Source of the DNA: Isochrysis galbana
Lineage: Eukaryota; Haptophyta; Isochrysidales; Isochrysidaceae
DNA: 64,000 nt
Reading direction: 5' to 3'
Assembly (NCBI GenBank): GCA_018136815.1
Contig: CM030938.1
Coordinates: 2,020,202 to 2,084,201 of the forward strand
A model generated the notes under the pieces. That model saw only the letters and a program-made list of their open reading frames with translations, searched no databases and was not told the origin of the DNA. The position numbers were made by a program, and so were the translations under genes. The first letter of the stretch is position 1. Every line of letters begins with the position of its first letter. Below, one piece after another: positions 32,158 through 41,289 of this stretch.

Positions 32158-32495
32158 TCAGTCTAATATCAGGCGCGGCGCCGCCCGTGTTGCGCTTGGA
32201 GAAGGAGGACGAGGGGGTGACGATGTCCGTGACACTGAGAAGCTGTCAAAGATGCTGCGTGAGGCAGTGGGTAACACATTTTTGGGCAGCCGTCTGCAAG
32301 TTCTCCTTTTGAACTCGTCGATCTTGGAGGGGGGGTACACGTTCCTCTCCGACTCCCACGTGTCGCCCTCAGGCCCGTAGCCACTCCAACGGACCGCGAT
32401 GTGGTTGTGTGGTTGTAGCCGCCACGGCGCACCATGCCCACCACTTTGTCGACCTGCCAGTCGCCCTCCAGGACCGTGCTCGAGGTGAGTGCGCG
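32158..32495 (-). pseudogene. Chromodomain fragment broken by an 8-bp duplication
   Basis: On the minus strand one frame reads LEGDWQVDKVVGMVRRGGYNH and the next frame continues IAVRWSGYGPEGDTWESERN, then PPSKIDEFKRR, with a stop at 32158. Together these are the aromatic-cage strands, the VRWxGY core and the C-terminal helix of a chromodomain. The frame change falls exactly on GTGGTTGT GTGGTTGT (32401-32416), a perfect tandem 8-mer. Removing one unit would restore a single frame. It may come from a chromovirus-type retroelement integrase tail or from a host gene exon. No neighbouring domains were found. Confidence 0.65.
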
Positions 32496-32499
32496 CTTC

Positions 32500-33536
32500 G
32501 TTCGTACCTGATGGTCATACAGACGGGAACACGCGAGTCAGCGAATTGTGTGGCTCTCATGCTCGCGCATGCGGGGCCGTGATATGCGTGCCTATGCATG
32601 TATACCTGTCCGCCCACCCACAAAACTCGCGTTCCGCGGCTGTGGGTCGCTCCCCCCCCCCCCCCTCATGAGCGTGCGTGAGCAGGCGTACGAGGCAGGG
32701 CTGGGGAGGGTGTGGTGCACGCGAGCGTGTGGAGGAGCGCGCCAAGCCAGCAACTAAGGGTGTTGCAGGAAGGAGCTCACCTAACCCCGGCATGGAGCAG
32801 CGTCCGATGGGGCCGCCACACCTCCGGGAGGCTCGGAAGGCCTCTGGCGGCGACGGCCGCCACCGCGAATCTTGTTTCTCACTCAAACGAAAAAAATAAA
32901 ACGCCCGTGAGAGCTGCCGCCCCCCTAGTCCGCCACAGTGAAACTGAAAGCTCGGTTTCGGCCCCGGATACTCCAAATGGCTCAGGATCTTAACTCTCAA
33001 ATAACAACGACTCGCTCCCGACCCAATGGCCGATGGATCAAGGCGAACGGAAAACGCAGAACGCAGCAATCCTCTTTTTCTTTTACGATACACTGCGGCA
33101 TGCCCCAAGGATCAAAAATGCCCGCTTCTCCCCTTATGTGACACCCAAAAGCATGATGTGCATTCAAAAAATTCACACACACCCTTCCCCTTCACAAAAA
33201 AACTGGGAACGAAACTATTCAAATATTAGTAGTGGTTCTATTTTTCGGACTTTCTTTTTCTTTGTTCTTGTTCTGCTCACTACTCACTCTCACTATCAGT
33301 ATATGAGTATCACGCGCACGCACGCGGGTTATAACGGGTAACGGGCGTGTCAAAGGGAGGGAGGAGGAGGTGGCTCCCGGCTGGATGGTGGGGGGAGATG
33401 CCAAGCATGACACGCCTCAAGCCAAGGGGCGTGCGCGCTCGGCGCTGGGCTCGAGGCGGGTGGCGGGGGGCGGGGGGTGAGCGAGGGAGGGAGGAGGTCC
33501 CCCCCCGGCCCATTATATCCGTAGTAGTACTCTACT
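32500..33536. other. Upstream region of the BACK-Kelch gene, no gene recognised
   Basis: There is a C-run (32653-32666), G-rich blocks near 33450-33505 and CATTATATCC at 33511 close to the start. I looked for BTB-domain exons here and found none. Confidence 0.45.
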
Positions 33537-35279
33537 ATGAAATCTCGGCATATGTATATCCTGATGCGGCCGCTATCCGTCCGCGTCCCCGACCTCACCT
33601 CGGGCCTCCTTCCTCCCCGCGCGCGGCGAGCGGCTGGCCGGGCCTTTCGGCGTACTTGCGTGGTCTACCGAGGCGAGCCGGGGGCTCTCAGAACCTTACA
33701 CTTTGGTCGAGCCCTTACGATGGCCAAGTCGCGCCGCGGCATCAAGCGGCCCGCTGGGTCGAGCACAGCCACGGCCAGGAGCACAATCGCCACATCACCG
33801 CAGCTTGCCTCCAAGAGGCGGCATGAGGCATGGTGCGGGGGGGTGCCATCCCTGAGCAGTCTTGTCACCGCAGCCATAGCCACACACCTCGACGAGACCA
33901 ATTGCGTCGATCTCTGGGAGTTTGCTGAGCAGAATGGGCTGGCTGGCCTCATGGAGAAGGCGCGCAAAACCACTCTGCACCACTTTGCTCGCGTGGAGAC
34001 GCAACGCGCCTTAATGAGCCGGCCCCACACGCGGCTTGCGGACTTGCTCGATGATAACCGACTACGTGTGAGCGAAGTGACTGTGCTCGATTCAGTCGTG
34101 CGATGGGCGATGAAGCAAGGGGCGTCACCACCCAAGGCTCCGCTGCAGCAACTGCTGAAATTGGTGCGTTTTCCTCTCCTCTCAGCCGAGGTGCTTGAAG
34201 AACGCGAGATGTCCAGGCCGCTGCGACGCGCATGTATGCAGATGTACAAGGAACAGATTGCGGGCGTCGAGCGTGGCGCGCTGCAACTACCAATGGCTCG
34301 AGCAGAATTCACCAATGCAATTTTTATATTTTCTAGAGGTATGCACGACACGGACATGGATTCAAACCAAGAGAGCGGACTTGCGAGTGAGATGGCTGGT
34401 GGCTTCCATCTGTATCATCCGGAGACTTCGAGTATGACGACACTCATGCCTACCCCCATAACCGCCGATGTGATGGACGTCCATAGATTGGTCGTTCTCG
34501 ATGGTGTCATCTACCTTCTCAGTCAGCACCCCAATCGCAAGCCTATCACGATTTCTGTACATGCTATTGATCCGCAATCTGGGACGCCAGAGCTGCGTCA
34601 GCTTAGGCCCTTATCAGTTCAGCGTGTGTGCTCTAGCGTAGTTGCTTGTGCTGGCAAGCTGTACGTGTTGGGAGGGCCCATCCGAGGGCGAGGTGGACGG
34701 AAATTAATGGACATCTTTGATCCACGGCATGGAACGTGGTCAACTGCACCTGGGCTTCCTGTCAGCCGGACCTCGATGGCGGTCGTCGCCCACAATGATG
34801 TCATCTATGCGATGTGTGGCGCCGATCTTGACGTTGGAGGCGGGCATCTCAACATGGTTAACGATGCTTACGCCTTTGATACCTCGATTGGAGCATGGCG
34901 CGAGCTGCCCAATGCTCCTTCAAGCAGGGACCGTGCTGCTTGCGTTGCCGTTGACAACAAGATTTATGTCATCGGAGGTTTCAATGACCTGCGTTATTTG
35001 GCCTCAGTCGAGATCTTTGACCCTGCTACGGAAACTTGGACACGAGGTCCGAGCATGAATCACTCTCGAATTGGCCACGGAGCTGCAGTGGTGGGTGGGA
35101 AAATCTACGTGATTGGGGGAGATGCGCACTTCAGTAACTTATCAAATAGCATCGAGATGCTGGACCCAGCCGAAGGAATTTGGCGCGACATGGGTGAAAT
35201 GGAACACGCAATCAAGGCGGCGCTGCACCCATCACGGCACGCTATCTGGCGCAATAACATGGTTGCAGTTTGCGTATGA
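33537..35279 (+). CDS. BACK-Kelch protein lacking a BTB domain
   Basis: This intronless frame has 580 residues from the ATG at 33537. An alternative start is the ATG at 33720 (MAKSRRGIKRP), which I think equally likely because the first 61 residues are low-complexity and basic. A BACK domain follows (NCVDLWEFAEQNGLAGLME, LLDDNRLRVSEVTVLDSVVRWA, LLKLVRFPLLSAEVL). The C-terminal half has about five kelch repeats with the usual hydrophobics-GG and W pattern, for example KLYVLGGP, KIYVIGGFND, and KIYVIGGDAH, each closed by W. In animals and plants BTB-BACK-Kelch proteins are cullin-3 substrate receptors. Without BTB, cullin binding is doubtful. A missing upstream exon could supply it. The substrate is unknown. 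Confidence 0.85.
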   Translation: MKSRHMYILMRPLSVRVPDLTSGLLPPRARRAAGRAFRRTCVVYRGEPGALRTLHFGRALTMAKSRRGIKRPAGSSTATARSTIATSPQLASKRRHEAWCGGVPSLSSLVTAAIATHLDETNCVDLWEFAEQNGLAGLMEKARKTTLHHFARVETQRALMSRPHTRLADLLDDNRLRVSEVTVLDSVVRWAMKQGASPPKAPLQQLLKLVRFPLLSAEVLEEREMSRPLRRACMQMYKEQIAGVERGALQLPMARAEFTNAIFIFSRGMHDTDMDSNQESGLASEMAGGFHLYHPETSSMTTLMPTPITADVMDVHRLVVLDGVIYLLSQHPNRKPITISVHAIDPQSGTPELRQLRPLSVQRVCSSVVACAGKLYVLGGPIRGRGGRKLMDIFDPRHGTWSTAPGLPVSRTSMAVVAHNDVIYAMCGADLDVGGGHLNMVNDAYAFDTSIGAWRELPNAPSSRDRAACVAVDNKIYVIGGFNDLRYLASVEIFDPATETWTRGPSMNHSRIGHGAAVVGGKIYVIGGDAHFSNLSNSIEMLDPAEGIWRDMGEMEHAIKAALHPSRHAIWRNNMVAVCV

Positions 35280-35555
35280 TTTATTGCATGACCAAAGGCA
35301 GGTAATAGGTACAAGTAGCTGCAACCACAGAGATCTGTGAGGCGTATTCCAGTATTTTGTGTGTCTTGTGTCCTTAGCTCCCCATTCCACTGGGGGGCAA
35401 CGGGGCCGCTAAGAGATGAGGAGAGCAAGCCCCGCCCCCTGGGTAAAGTTCACCGGGGATAACGCCACCCGTGGTGGGGGGCGTGACGGATCGAGCCGTG
35501 ACCACTAGCTGCCATAGCCATGCGAACGAAGAGCGCTAGAAGATACATACGGAAG
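35280..35555. other. 3' flank of the Kelch gene
   Basis: Nothing recognisable. Confidence 0.5.
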
Positions 35556-35559
35556 GGGC

Positions 35560-36097
35560 CCAATTGGCCGTAGGCGCGGCGGGAGCTGAGGAGAGGGATG
35601 GAATGGCGGGCTTGATCACCTCCTCAGCAGAGGAAGGCGGGAGGACGGGCTCGGGCGAGGATGAGCACGAGGATGGAGCGGACATGGCGCTTGGGCGGTT
35701 GGCGAGGGGATAGGCTAAGGCGCTGACGCTAGGACTGGGGCTGAGGTTTGGTATTGGTTGAGTGTTTAGAACGGGGGACGAGAACGGGGACGAGAACGAG
35801 AACGAGAGCGACGAGTGACAGATGTATGAACGATACAGTCAGACAGGCCGACGACACGGCGGTACCGCCGGCGCCGCTCGCCGCCGCTCACGCGTGCCAC
35901 GGCTGATGGGCCTCTAAAACACTTGTTGGCCGAGGAGGTGATGCCAACACGACGAAAACTTGTCGTTGAGCACACACGAGCGCTGGCCAGAAAAGTTTTT
36001 CTCAGAGTCGACGGGCGCCCCCGGAGGAGAGTGGGAGCCCGAGGGGGAGGGCACGGGGCGCCTCCATGTGACATGTGAACTAAGTATAAACTTAGTT
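35560..36097 (-). repeat. Hairpin-headed repeat, copy with Arg-rich ORF remnant
   Basis: Read on the minus strand it starts with the perfect hairpin AACTAAGT-TTAT-ACTTAGTT (36097-36078). CAC and an ATG (36074) follow, opening MSHGGAPCPPPRAP, a Pro/Arg/Ser-rich frame. Its far part (35703-35563) is homologous to the Ser/Pro-rich tail of the frameshifted ORF at 9103-9215. No enzyme domain is present. Confidence 0.6.
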
Positions 36098-36099
36098 GG

Positions 36100-36516
36100 C
36101 AACTAGGCGTTTTTAAGTAGGACCAGCCCGCCCCGAGCTTACACGCGCGTCAAGACGCAAAAATAACACATACAGAACGCCGCGATGGAGAGAGCGAGAC
36201 GCAAAACTCGGATGGCACAGCCAGTGGTGCGATGCGTGCTATTGATTCAACCTCAACACAACCAACATCACAAGCACAACCGGATCACATAGACGGGACC
36301 CAAGTACAACGTCTAAACTCGTCCTAAGCGGGCCAATACCAAGTTGCCCTCTTCCCTCAATGCAAAAGGTCTGAGGGTTCGAAGCGTCGTCACAGCAAAG
36401 CGATTGCTGAAGGTGTTGAGAGGCTCAAAGCGTCCTCAAATGCACTGGATTGGCGGTCGTTGCGCCGACCCGCCGCGGGTTTTGATCACCGCAGTGGTGC
36501 AGCACCGCTGACCAAT
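36100..36516. other. 3' flank of GUN4, no feature recognised
   Basis: No repeat or gene found. Confidence 0.5.
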
Positions 36517-37491
36517 TTATTGGAACTCCTCGCGCTCCCAGACCGGATGGCGTAGGAGGTTCTGCAACCAAGGGAAGCTATGTCAGTGAGGTGCTGGGCT
36601 GGGCGTGAGCTTACGAAAAACGAGGGGTGGGTGGGTGCATGGGTGGGTGGGTGGGCGGGGGAGCGAGTCCGCGAGAGCACAAAATGTGAAGACGGGGCGA
36701 GCTTGCTGTCGCACCAAGAGCAGCTGCTGTCCACGCAGAGTGCTGGTCAGCGGCAAATGTCCCTTCGGCGCCTGCACGTGAGGCCGGATGGGTCAGCTTT
36801 GAGGGATATATGCGAGTTGTCAATTTCCGAGCGGGCTTCTGGTGGGCATGGGCAGCTCTGGGTTGGATGTTGAGTGCAAGCCCTTCGCACCTTGTCCAGC
36901 TCATAAATAAACTCGTTTTGCGCCTTCTCAGGCAGCCAGCGCAGTAGCTTGCCCTGAGGTCATAGAAGCGTCGGGTGAGCTGCGGTGCACCAGCATCACA
37001 GTGCACAAGCGGCACCCGCGCAGGCCGGCGGCAGCGGCGGCTGGCCAAATTGCGGGGCGCACCTCGTCATTCATCCAGCCAATGCGAGCAAAGAGCTTCT
37101 CGGGATTTCCATTGACCTTCTTCGTTTTAAACTCCTTCGCCTGCACCGAGTAGCCAAACTTGCCACCCGAGTAGGCAAGCCACAGGCGCTCGATCGTCGC
37201 AAGGTCAGTCTCGGGCAGGTTCGGAACCTCGCTGAAGTAGACGTACCCCCGGCTGACTGCCTTCGCGCCCGCGAGCTTGATCAGGCTGTCGCGCGTGATC
37301 TGGTCCGCCTCGAGGAAGTCGCCCGTCTGAAGCGCGATCGAGAGCGGCACGTGGTCGAAGCCACACTCGGTCTCAATCGCAGGCGGCGCCTCCGGCGTGA
37401 CAAAGCCAGCAGCGGCACACATACGCGGAGCGATGGCGCGTGGCGCGGGGATGCTGAGCGCGAGCGCGAGCCCAGCGAACGCTGCGAGCAT
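36517..37491 (-). CDS. GUN4: GUN4, regulator of magnesium chelatase
   Basis: There are four exons: 37491-37063, 36953-36891 (63 nt), 36771-36715 (57 nt) and 36561-36517 (45 nt). All junctions are phase 0 with GT..AG ends, giving 197 residues. GUN4 binds protoporphyrin IX and Mg-protoporphyrin and stimulates magnesium chelatase in chlorophyll synthesis. Family sequence runs across every splice: SIALQTGDFLEADQITRDSL, YSGGKFGYSVQAK, and ARIGWMNDE at the end of exon 1; KLLRWLPEKAQNEFIYELDK in exon 2; APKGHLPLTSTLRGQQLL in exon 3; NLLRHPVWEREEFQ-stop in exon 4. The N-terminus MLAAFAGLALALSIPAPRA is signal-peptide-like followed by a short transit stretch, which fits plastid import. Intron 3 contains C-rich CCCACCCACCC repeats. 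The very short last exons would be missed by simple ORF calling. Confidence 0.95.
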
Positions 37492-37600
37492 GGCAGCACA
37501 GGGAGAGGGAGAGAGGAGAGAGAGAGGAAGAGAAGGAGAGAAGGAGGGAAAGCGAGGGGGGTCGCTCCTCTTCTTCTCGCTCGCGGCTCGCTCGATGAAG
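37492..37600 (-). promoter_or_regulatory. CT-rich leader before GUN4
   Basis: On the minus strand the sequence before the ATG is a run of CCTCTCTCTCC, CTTCTCTCC and CCCTCGC blocks that ends in CTGTGCTGCC-ATG. It resembles the leaders of the ValRS, TAB2-like and peroxidase genes. Confidence 0.45.
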
Positions 37601-37701
37601 AGACCGCAATGAGCTCAAGCGCGTGGTGAGGTGAACACGCCGTGAGCCAGGGATACCGCGAGGGGAGGGAGCGGCGTTGGCAGTTAGTGTGCACCACCCC
37701 A

Positions 37702-37745
37702 TTAACTCTTTACTGCCGGCCAGAAGGACCGAAATAGGTGCTTCG
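37702..37745 (+). repeat. piggyBac-type terminal repeat after a TTAA site
   Basis: TTAA (37702-37705) is followed by CTCTTTACTGCCGGC and, after a gap, AAATAGGTGCTTCGA. The MITE at 12866-13356 has the same end. The matching right end was not found, so the element is truncated on the right. Confidence 0.7.
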
Positions 37746-37923
37746 ACTCAACGCGTTTCTACCGCGACCCCGGGTCGAAAGGGCTTCTACGAGAAAAACT
37801 CGACTCGAATCGCGAGAAGAAAGGCAAGTTGATTTTGGGCTGAGGCGTCGCCCCCCCCCCCCCCCTCTGCTCCCCCCTCCCCTCGGTCCCGGTCCCTCCC
37901 AACGTTGGAGTGCAGCGCGAGCG

Positions 37924-39012
37924 ATGGCGCGAGGGGGCGCTGCCGCTGTGGCGTTAGAGGAGGATTCCGAAGTGGATGAGGACGACCGGGAGCGGGAGGA
38001 GCTCCCGTCTGATAACGAGGCAGATTGCCTTCTCGTCGACAAGGACGCCGACGACTCGACTGAGGAGGAGGAGGAGGGCGACCAGTCTGACGAGTGACGA
38101 GGTGGGTGGCCAGTTTGACGAGGGCTTAGACGCAGGCGGCGATGAAGTCCAGGAGGTACCTGAGCCGCGCGCCGAGAGAGCGAGGGCGAGGAGGGTGGCC
38201 CTCTTGCGGTCCCAGGCGGCGAAGTTGCGCTCGACGAGGTAGCTGCATTGGGGCCATGTCCATGGAGAACGTGAACTCGAGTGACGTGACCAAGCTCAAG
38301 AAGTCGGAGCTACTCTTCCACCTTCGAGCACGAGGGCTTCCGGCGGCTGTGAACAAGAAGAGAGGCGAGCATGCGATTGCCTTGCTCGAGGCCCTCCAGA
38401 ACAAGGTGCCCGTCGACGTTTCGTTCTTGCAAAGGCATGTGCTTGCTCAAGTATTGGGCGAGGGAGGGGAAGGGGGTGCCACAGCTGGGGAGGCGCCGAG
38501 CGCAGGTCCGTGTCGCACGGGCACGGGCAGGGGCAGGAAGAAGGAGAAGAGGGAGGACGAGTGGAAGTGGGAGGCCGTGGACTCGTCCAAGATCTCTCGG
38601 CCAAGGTATGCCCGCGCGGACGAGGGCTTCATACCCAGCGAGTCCGTGGGGCTGCTGTCATCAGTCATCAGCACATCCCTTTCGATGGTTCGAGAAGTTC
38701 TTGTCAAAGTCCTTCCGGCTCGAGCTGGTCAACAACAGCAACAAGTACAAGGGGTGGCTGTTGGCGAGCGGCATCAACGCCTACGTGCACGCCAAGCCCA
38801 TCACTCTCCTCGACATTGACTTGTTCTTCAGCATGCTCTTCCTGAACGGCCTCAACCCCGTGCCACAGTACCGCGACGTCCACTCGGTCTCGTGGGCGCG
38901 GAAGGGAGTGCGCGCGGCGGATCTACTCCCCCGCGACCGATGGATTGAAATGCGTGCGCTCTTTCACATCTCCTCCCCGCGAGAGGCCCCCTCGCTGTCA
39001 GAGCAAGGCTGA
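37924..39012 (+). pseudogene. SAP-domain piggyBac transposase, frameshifted and truncated
   Basis: A very acidic N-terminus (MARGGAAAVALEEDSEVDED...) stops at 38097. A second frame (about 38259 on) holds a SAP-type DNA-binding motif (KLKKSELLFHLRARGLP) and a basic linker. A third frame (38690-39009) matches the beginning of the DDE_Tnp_1_7 domain of piggyBac transposases: a FEKFLSKSFRLELVNNSNKYKGW block, the LLDIDLFFSMLFLNGL helix, and RDRWIEMRALFHIS. The stop at 39010 comes before the catalytic aspartates, so no active enzyme can be made. A TTAA with a piggyBac-like terminal repeat lies 220 bp upstream. At least two frame changes are needed to join the parts; an intron between the first two is an alternative. 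Confidence 0.7.
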
Positions 39013-39184
39013 TCTCACTCTTGGAGATTGCCTGCGAGGGCGCGCCGGCAGCTAGCGCGGAATGCGGTCCTTGCGGGGAGCTCATGGAGCTTTCCTCGGG
39101 GGGGACTATGGGCATGGTGATCGACGCACGACGCATGACGCACGGAGGGCGCGGAAGTGCGGGAGGAGGCTTGTGGGAGGTGGT

Positions 39185-39344
39185 GGCAGGCGACTGGGGG
39201 TAGCTCAGGCGCGTGCTCGACTTGTATTGACTCGTTGACTCGGGGTATAGACTCGGGAACTCGAGGGGACTCGCTTGGGAACACGGTGGGCCTCGACGAA
39301 GTTGCTACAAAAAGCTCGAGGACACAGAGCCACACAAACTAACC
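39185..39344 (+). repeat. Dispersed repeat, copy 2 of the 160-bp inverted pair
   Basis: This is the partner of 1-160, in opposite orientation. It lies 170 bp after the piggyBac remnant. Confidence 0.8.
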
Positions 39345-40734
39345 CAAACGGGGCGAAAACTAACCACACCTGGACGGACGGCCAGGCGTCGGGCACCAGG
39401 GCAACTCAGCAACGCGCAGACATGCGACAGGAGGGGAGGCCGACACAACGAGGGCAGATCTCGTTGGGGAGCTATGACCGATAGATGAGAGAAGACAACA
39501 GACGGTCATGGAACATTTGATGACATCGAGAGAAGGTACCCCAGAGTGCCAAGCGCTCTGTTGGGGAGGCCAGTGTGAGCGCGAAGGGTACTGCTGCGGG
39601 GCATGTGGCCTCCCTGAGCGGGCAGCTCGGGGCTAGACAGACGCGCTTTGGTCGAATGGATCCTCGCACGCCGCGAAATGCGCCGCGCGCGCACGCCGAG
39701 GGCCTCCCTAGCTCCTTGGGGGTATGGCTCCTTTCGGCGCTCGCGCGTGCCCATGATGCGTGCTGCATTAGGGACCCTAGGGATTAGGGCCGCAGAATGT
39801 GCGCGATACATCGAGCAATGATGTAGACCGGGCACAGCCCACAGCCCGCTCCGGTATGCTCGTGGGGTGCGGAGGGTGCCGAAGGTTGCGTTGTTTTGTC
39901 CGTGTGACCTCCCCATCACCCATTTTTGTGCGGGTGTGTCCAATTGCCCGAGTTGTTCGTGTGTAGCATGAGGCACTTATGTACATGTAAACATCGATAA
40001 ACGATCGATTTATATGTATCCATCTAGTATACCATTATCATCATAACTAATGATGCCCAGCCAGGCAAAAAATTGCGGCCGAGCGACCAAAAACAGCTTC
40101 CGAGCGGTCGTTAAAGTGGTAACGTGGGCCGTCGACACCGCCAGGCAAAAAATAGGAATTTTCTCACGTCGGCGCGCGCGCGCGCGAAAGAATTGGAAGT
40201 TGAGACTCGGAGGGTCTTCTAGTTAGAGCATATGGAGGCCATCCAAACATTATTTTGGCCAGAAGAAAGCGATCCTGAGAACCCGATTTTTACCGTCCCC
40301 ACCTCTACTCCGAGCTTCGCTCCGACACACCTAGGGTCGCAAACACGGCATGCTGCTAGGGAGGGCGTTTGAAACACGGTGAAAACGGGCTGTTTTTGGC
40401 CTCCGTACAAACACGGTAAACCCGTGTGTACCATGTAGGGTTGTGTTGGTTGTTGGGTGTATTGGGAACTTTCTACTTCTACCGAAAAAAATCCTCAGAT
40501 TTTCTCAACCCTGAGATGGTCATTTTTTACCGCTAATTTAAAAACTCTAAGCTCTATTTGGTTCCCGGTTTGGACGGGCGGCCGCCTTTCGTTCCTTTGT
40601 TGCAAGGGAGAGAGGGAGAAATCATGAGAGGAACCGCGGGAAGGGGGGGGGAGGGGGGGGGGGGGGGGCTTCCATCCTTGTTGTCTACAAGGTGTGAGAA
40701 GTTATGAAATACAGATGAGGAGTGTGTGCCGTGC
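39345..40734. other. Intergenic, no gene; one small MITE-related piece
   Basis: The segment 40360-40404 (GGAGGGCGTTTGAAA...TTTTTGGCCTCC) is an inverted match to 5121-5164 in the element at 5087-5623. A (CG)n run lies at 40174-40186 and a G-run at 40646-40668. Otherwise nothing was recognised. Confidence 0.5.
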
Positions 40735-41289
40735 TCCTCTCTCTGCCCGCGCGCCGCGCTCTCTCTCTCTCCGTTCTCTACTACTGGTTTCCTTTCTCTC
40801 TCTCCTCTCGCTCTCGCGCTCTCTCTCTCCCGCACATCTCGTCGTCATCTCTCCTTCTTCTTCTCTCTCTTCTTCTCTCCTGCGGCTCGTTTCTTTTGGG
40901 CAGTCGGTGGGGGATCGCTTTAAATAGTTAAAGATCGATCATCCACCATCCCTTCACCACCCCTGCCTGCCTCGTTCAAGGATACGTAATGAAAGATCCG
41001 ATAGGGATGAGTATCTCTCCTCTCTCGCGTTGGGCGCGCTCCTCACTCCGTCCTCTCGCACCATTTGTAGGATATTGTTTGCTGTTCTCTCTACCGAGGG
41101 GGAACACCAATTATTATGAAAAGAAGAAGAGGAGGTACACCAAGAGAGAAGCGATCTGGAGCAACGCGGAAGAGAGGAACCGAGAGGAGAAAGGTAAGGA
41201 GGCAAAGGGAGAGAGAAGAGAGAGAGGGAGGAGGAGAGGGGGGAAAGGGGGAGAGAGAGAGAGAAAGAGAGAGAGGAGACGGGGGAGAG
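40735..41289 (+). promoter_or_regulatory. CT tract then GA tract before the J-domain gene
   Basis: 40735-40890 is almost pure C/T. After a mixed stretch with TTTAAATAG (40918), 41118-41289 is almost pure G/A and runs to the start codon. The phosphatase gene at 53246 has the same order on its own strand. Confidence 0.45.

Noticed and set aside
41116..41289. 58-codon N-terminal extension of the J-domain protein
   Set aside because: It is pure GA-repeat (Arg/Glu/Gly) and matches the leader tracts of other genes. The ATG at 41290 starts the non-repetitive protein.
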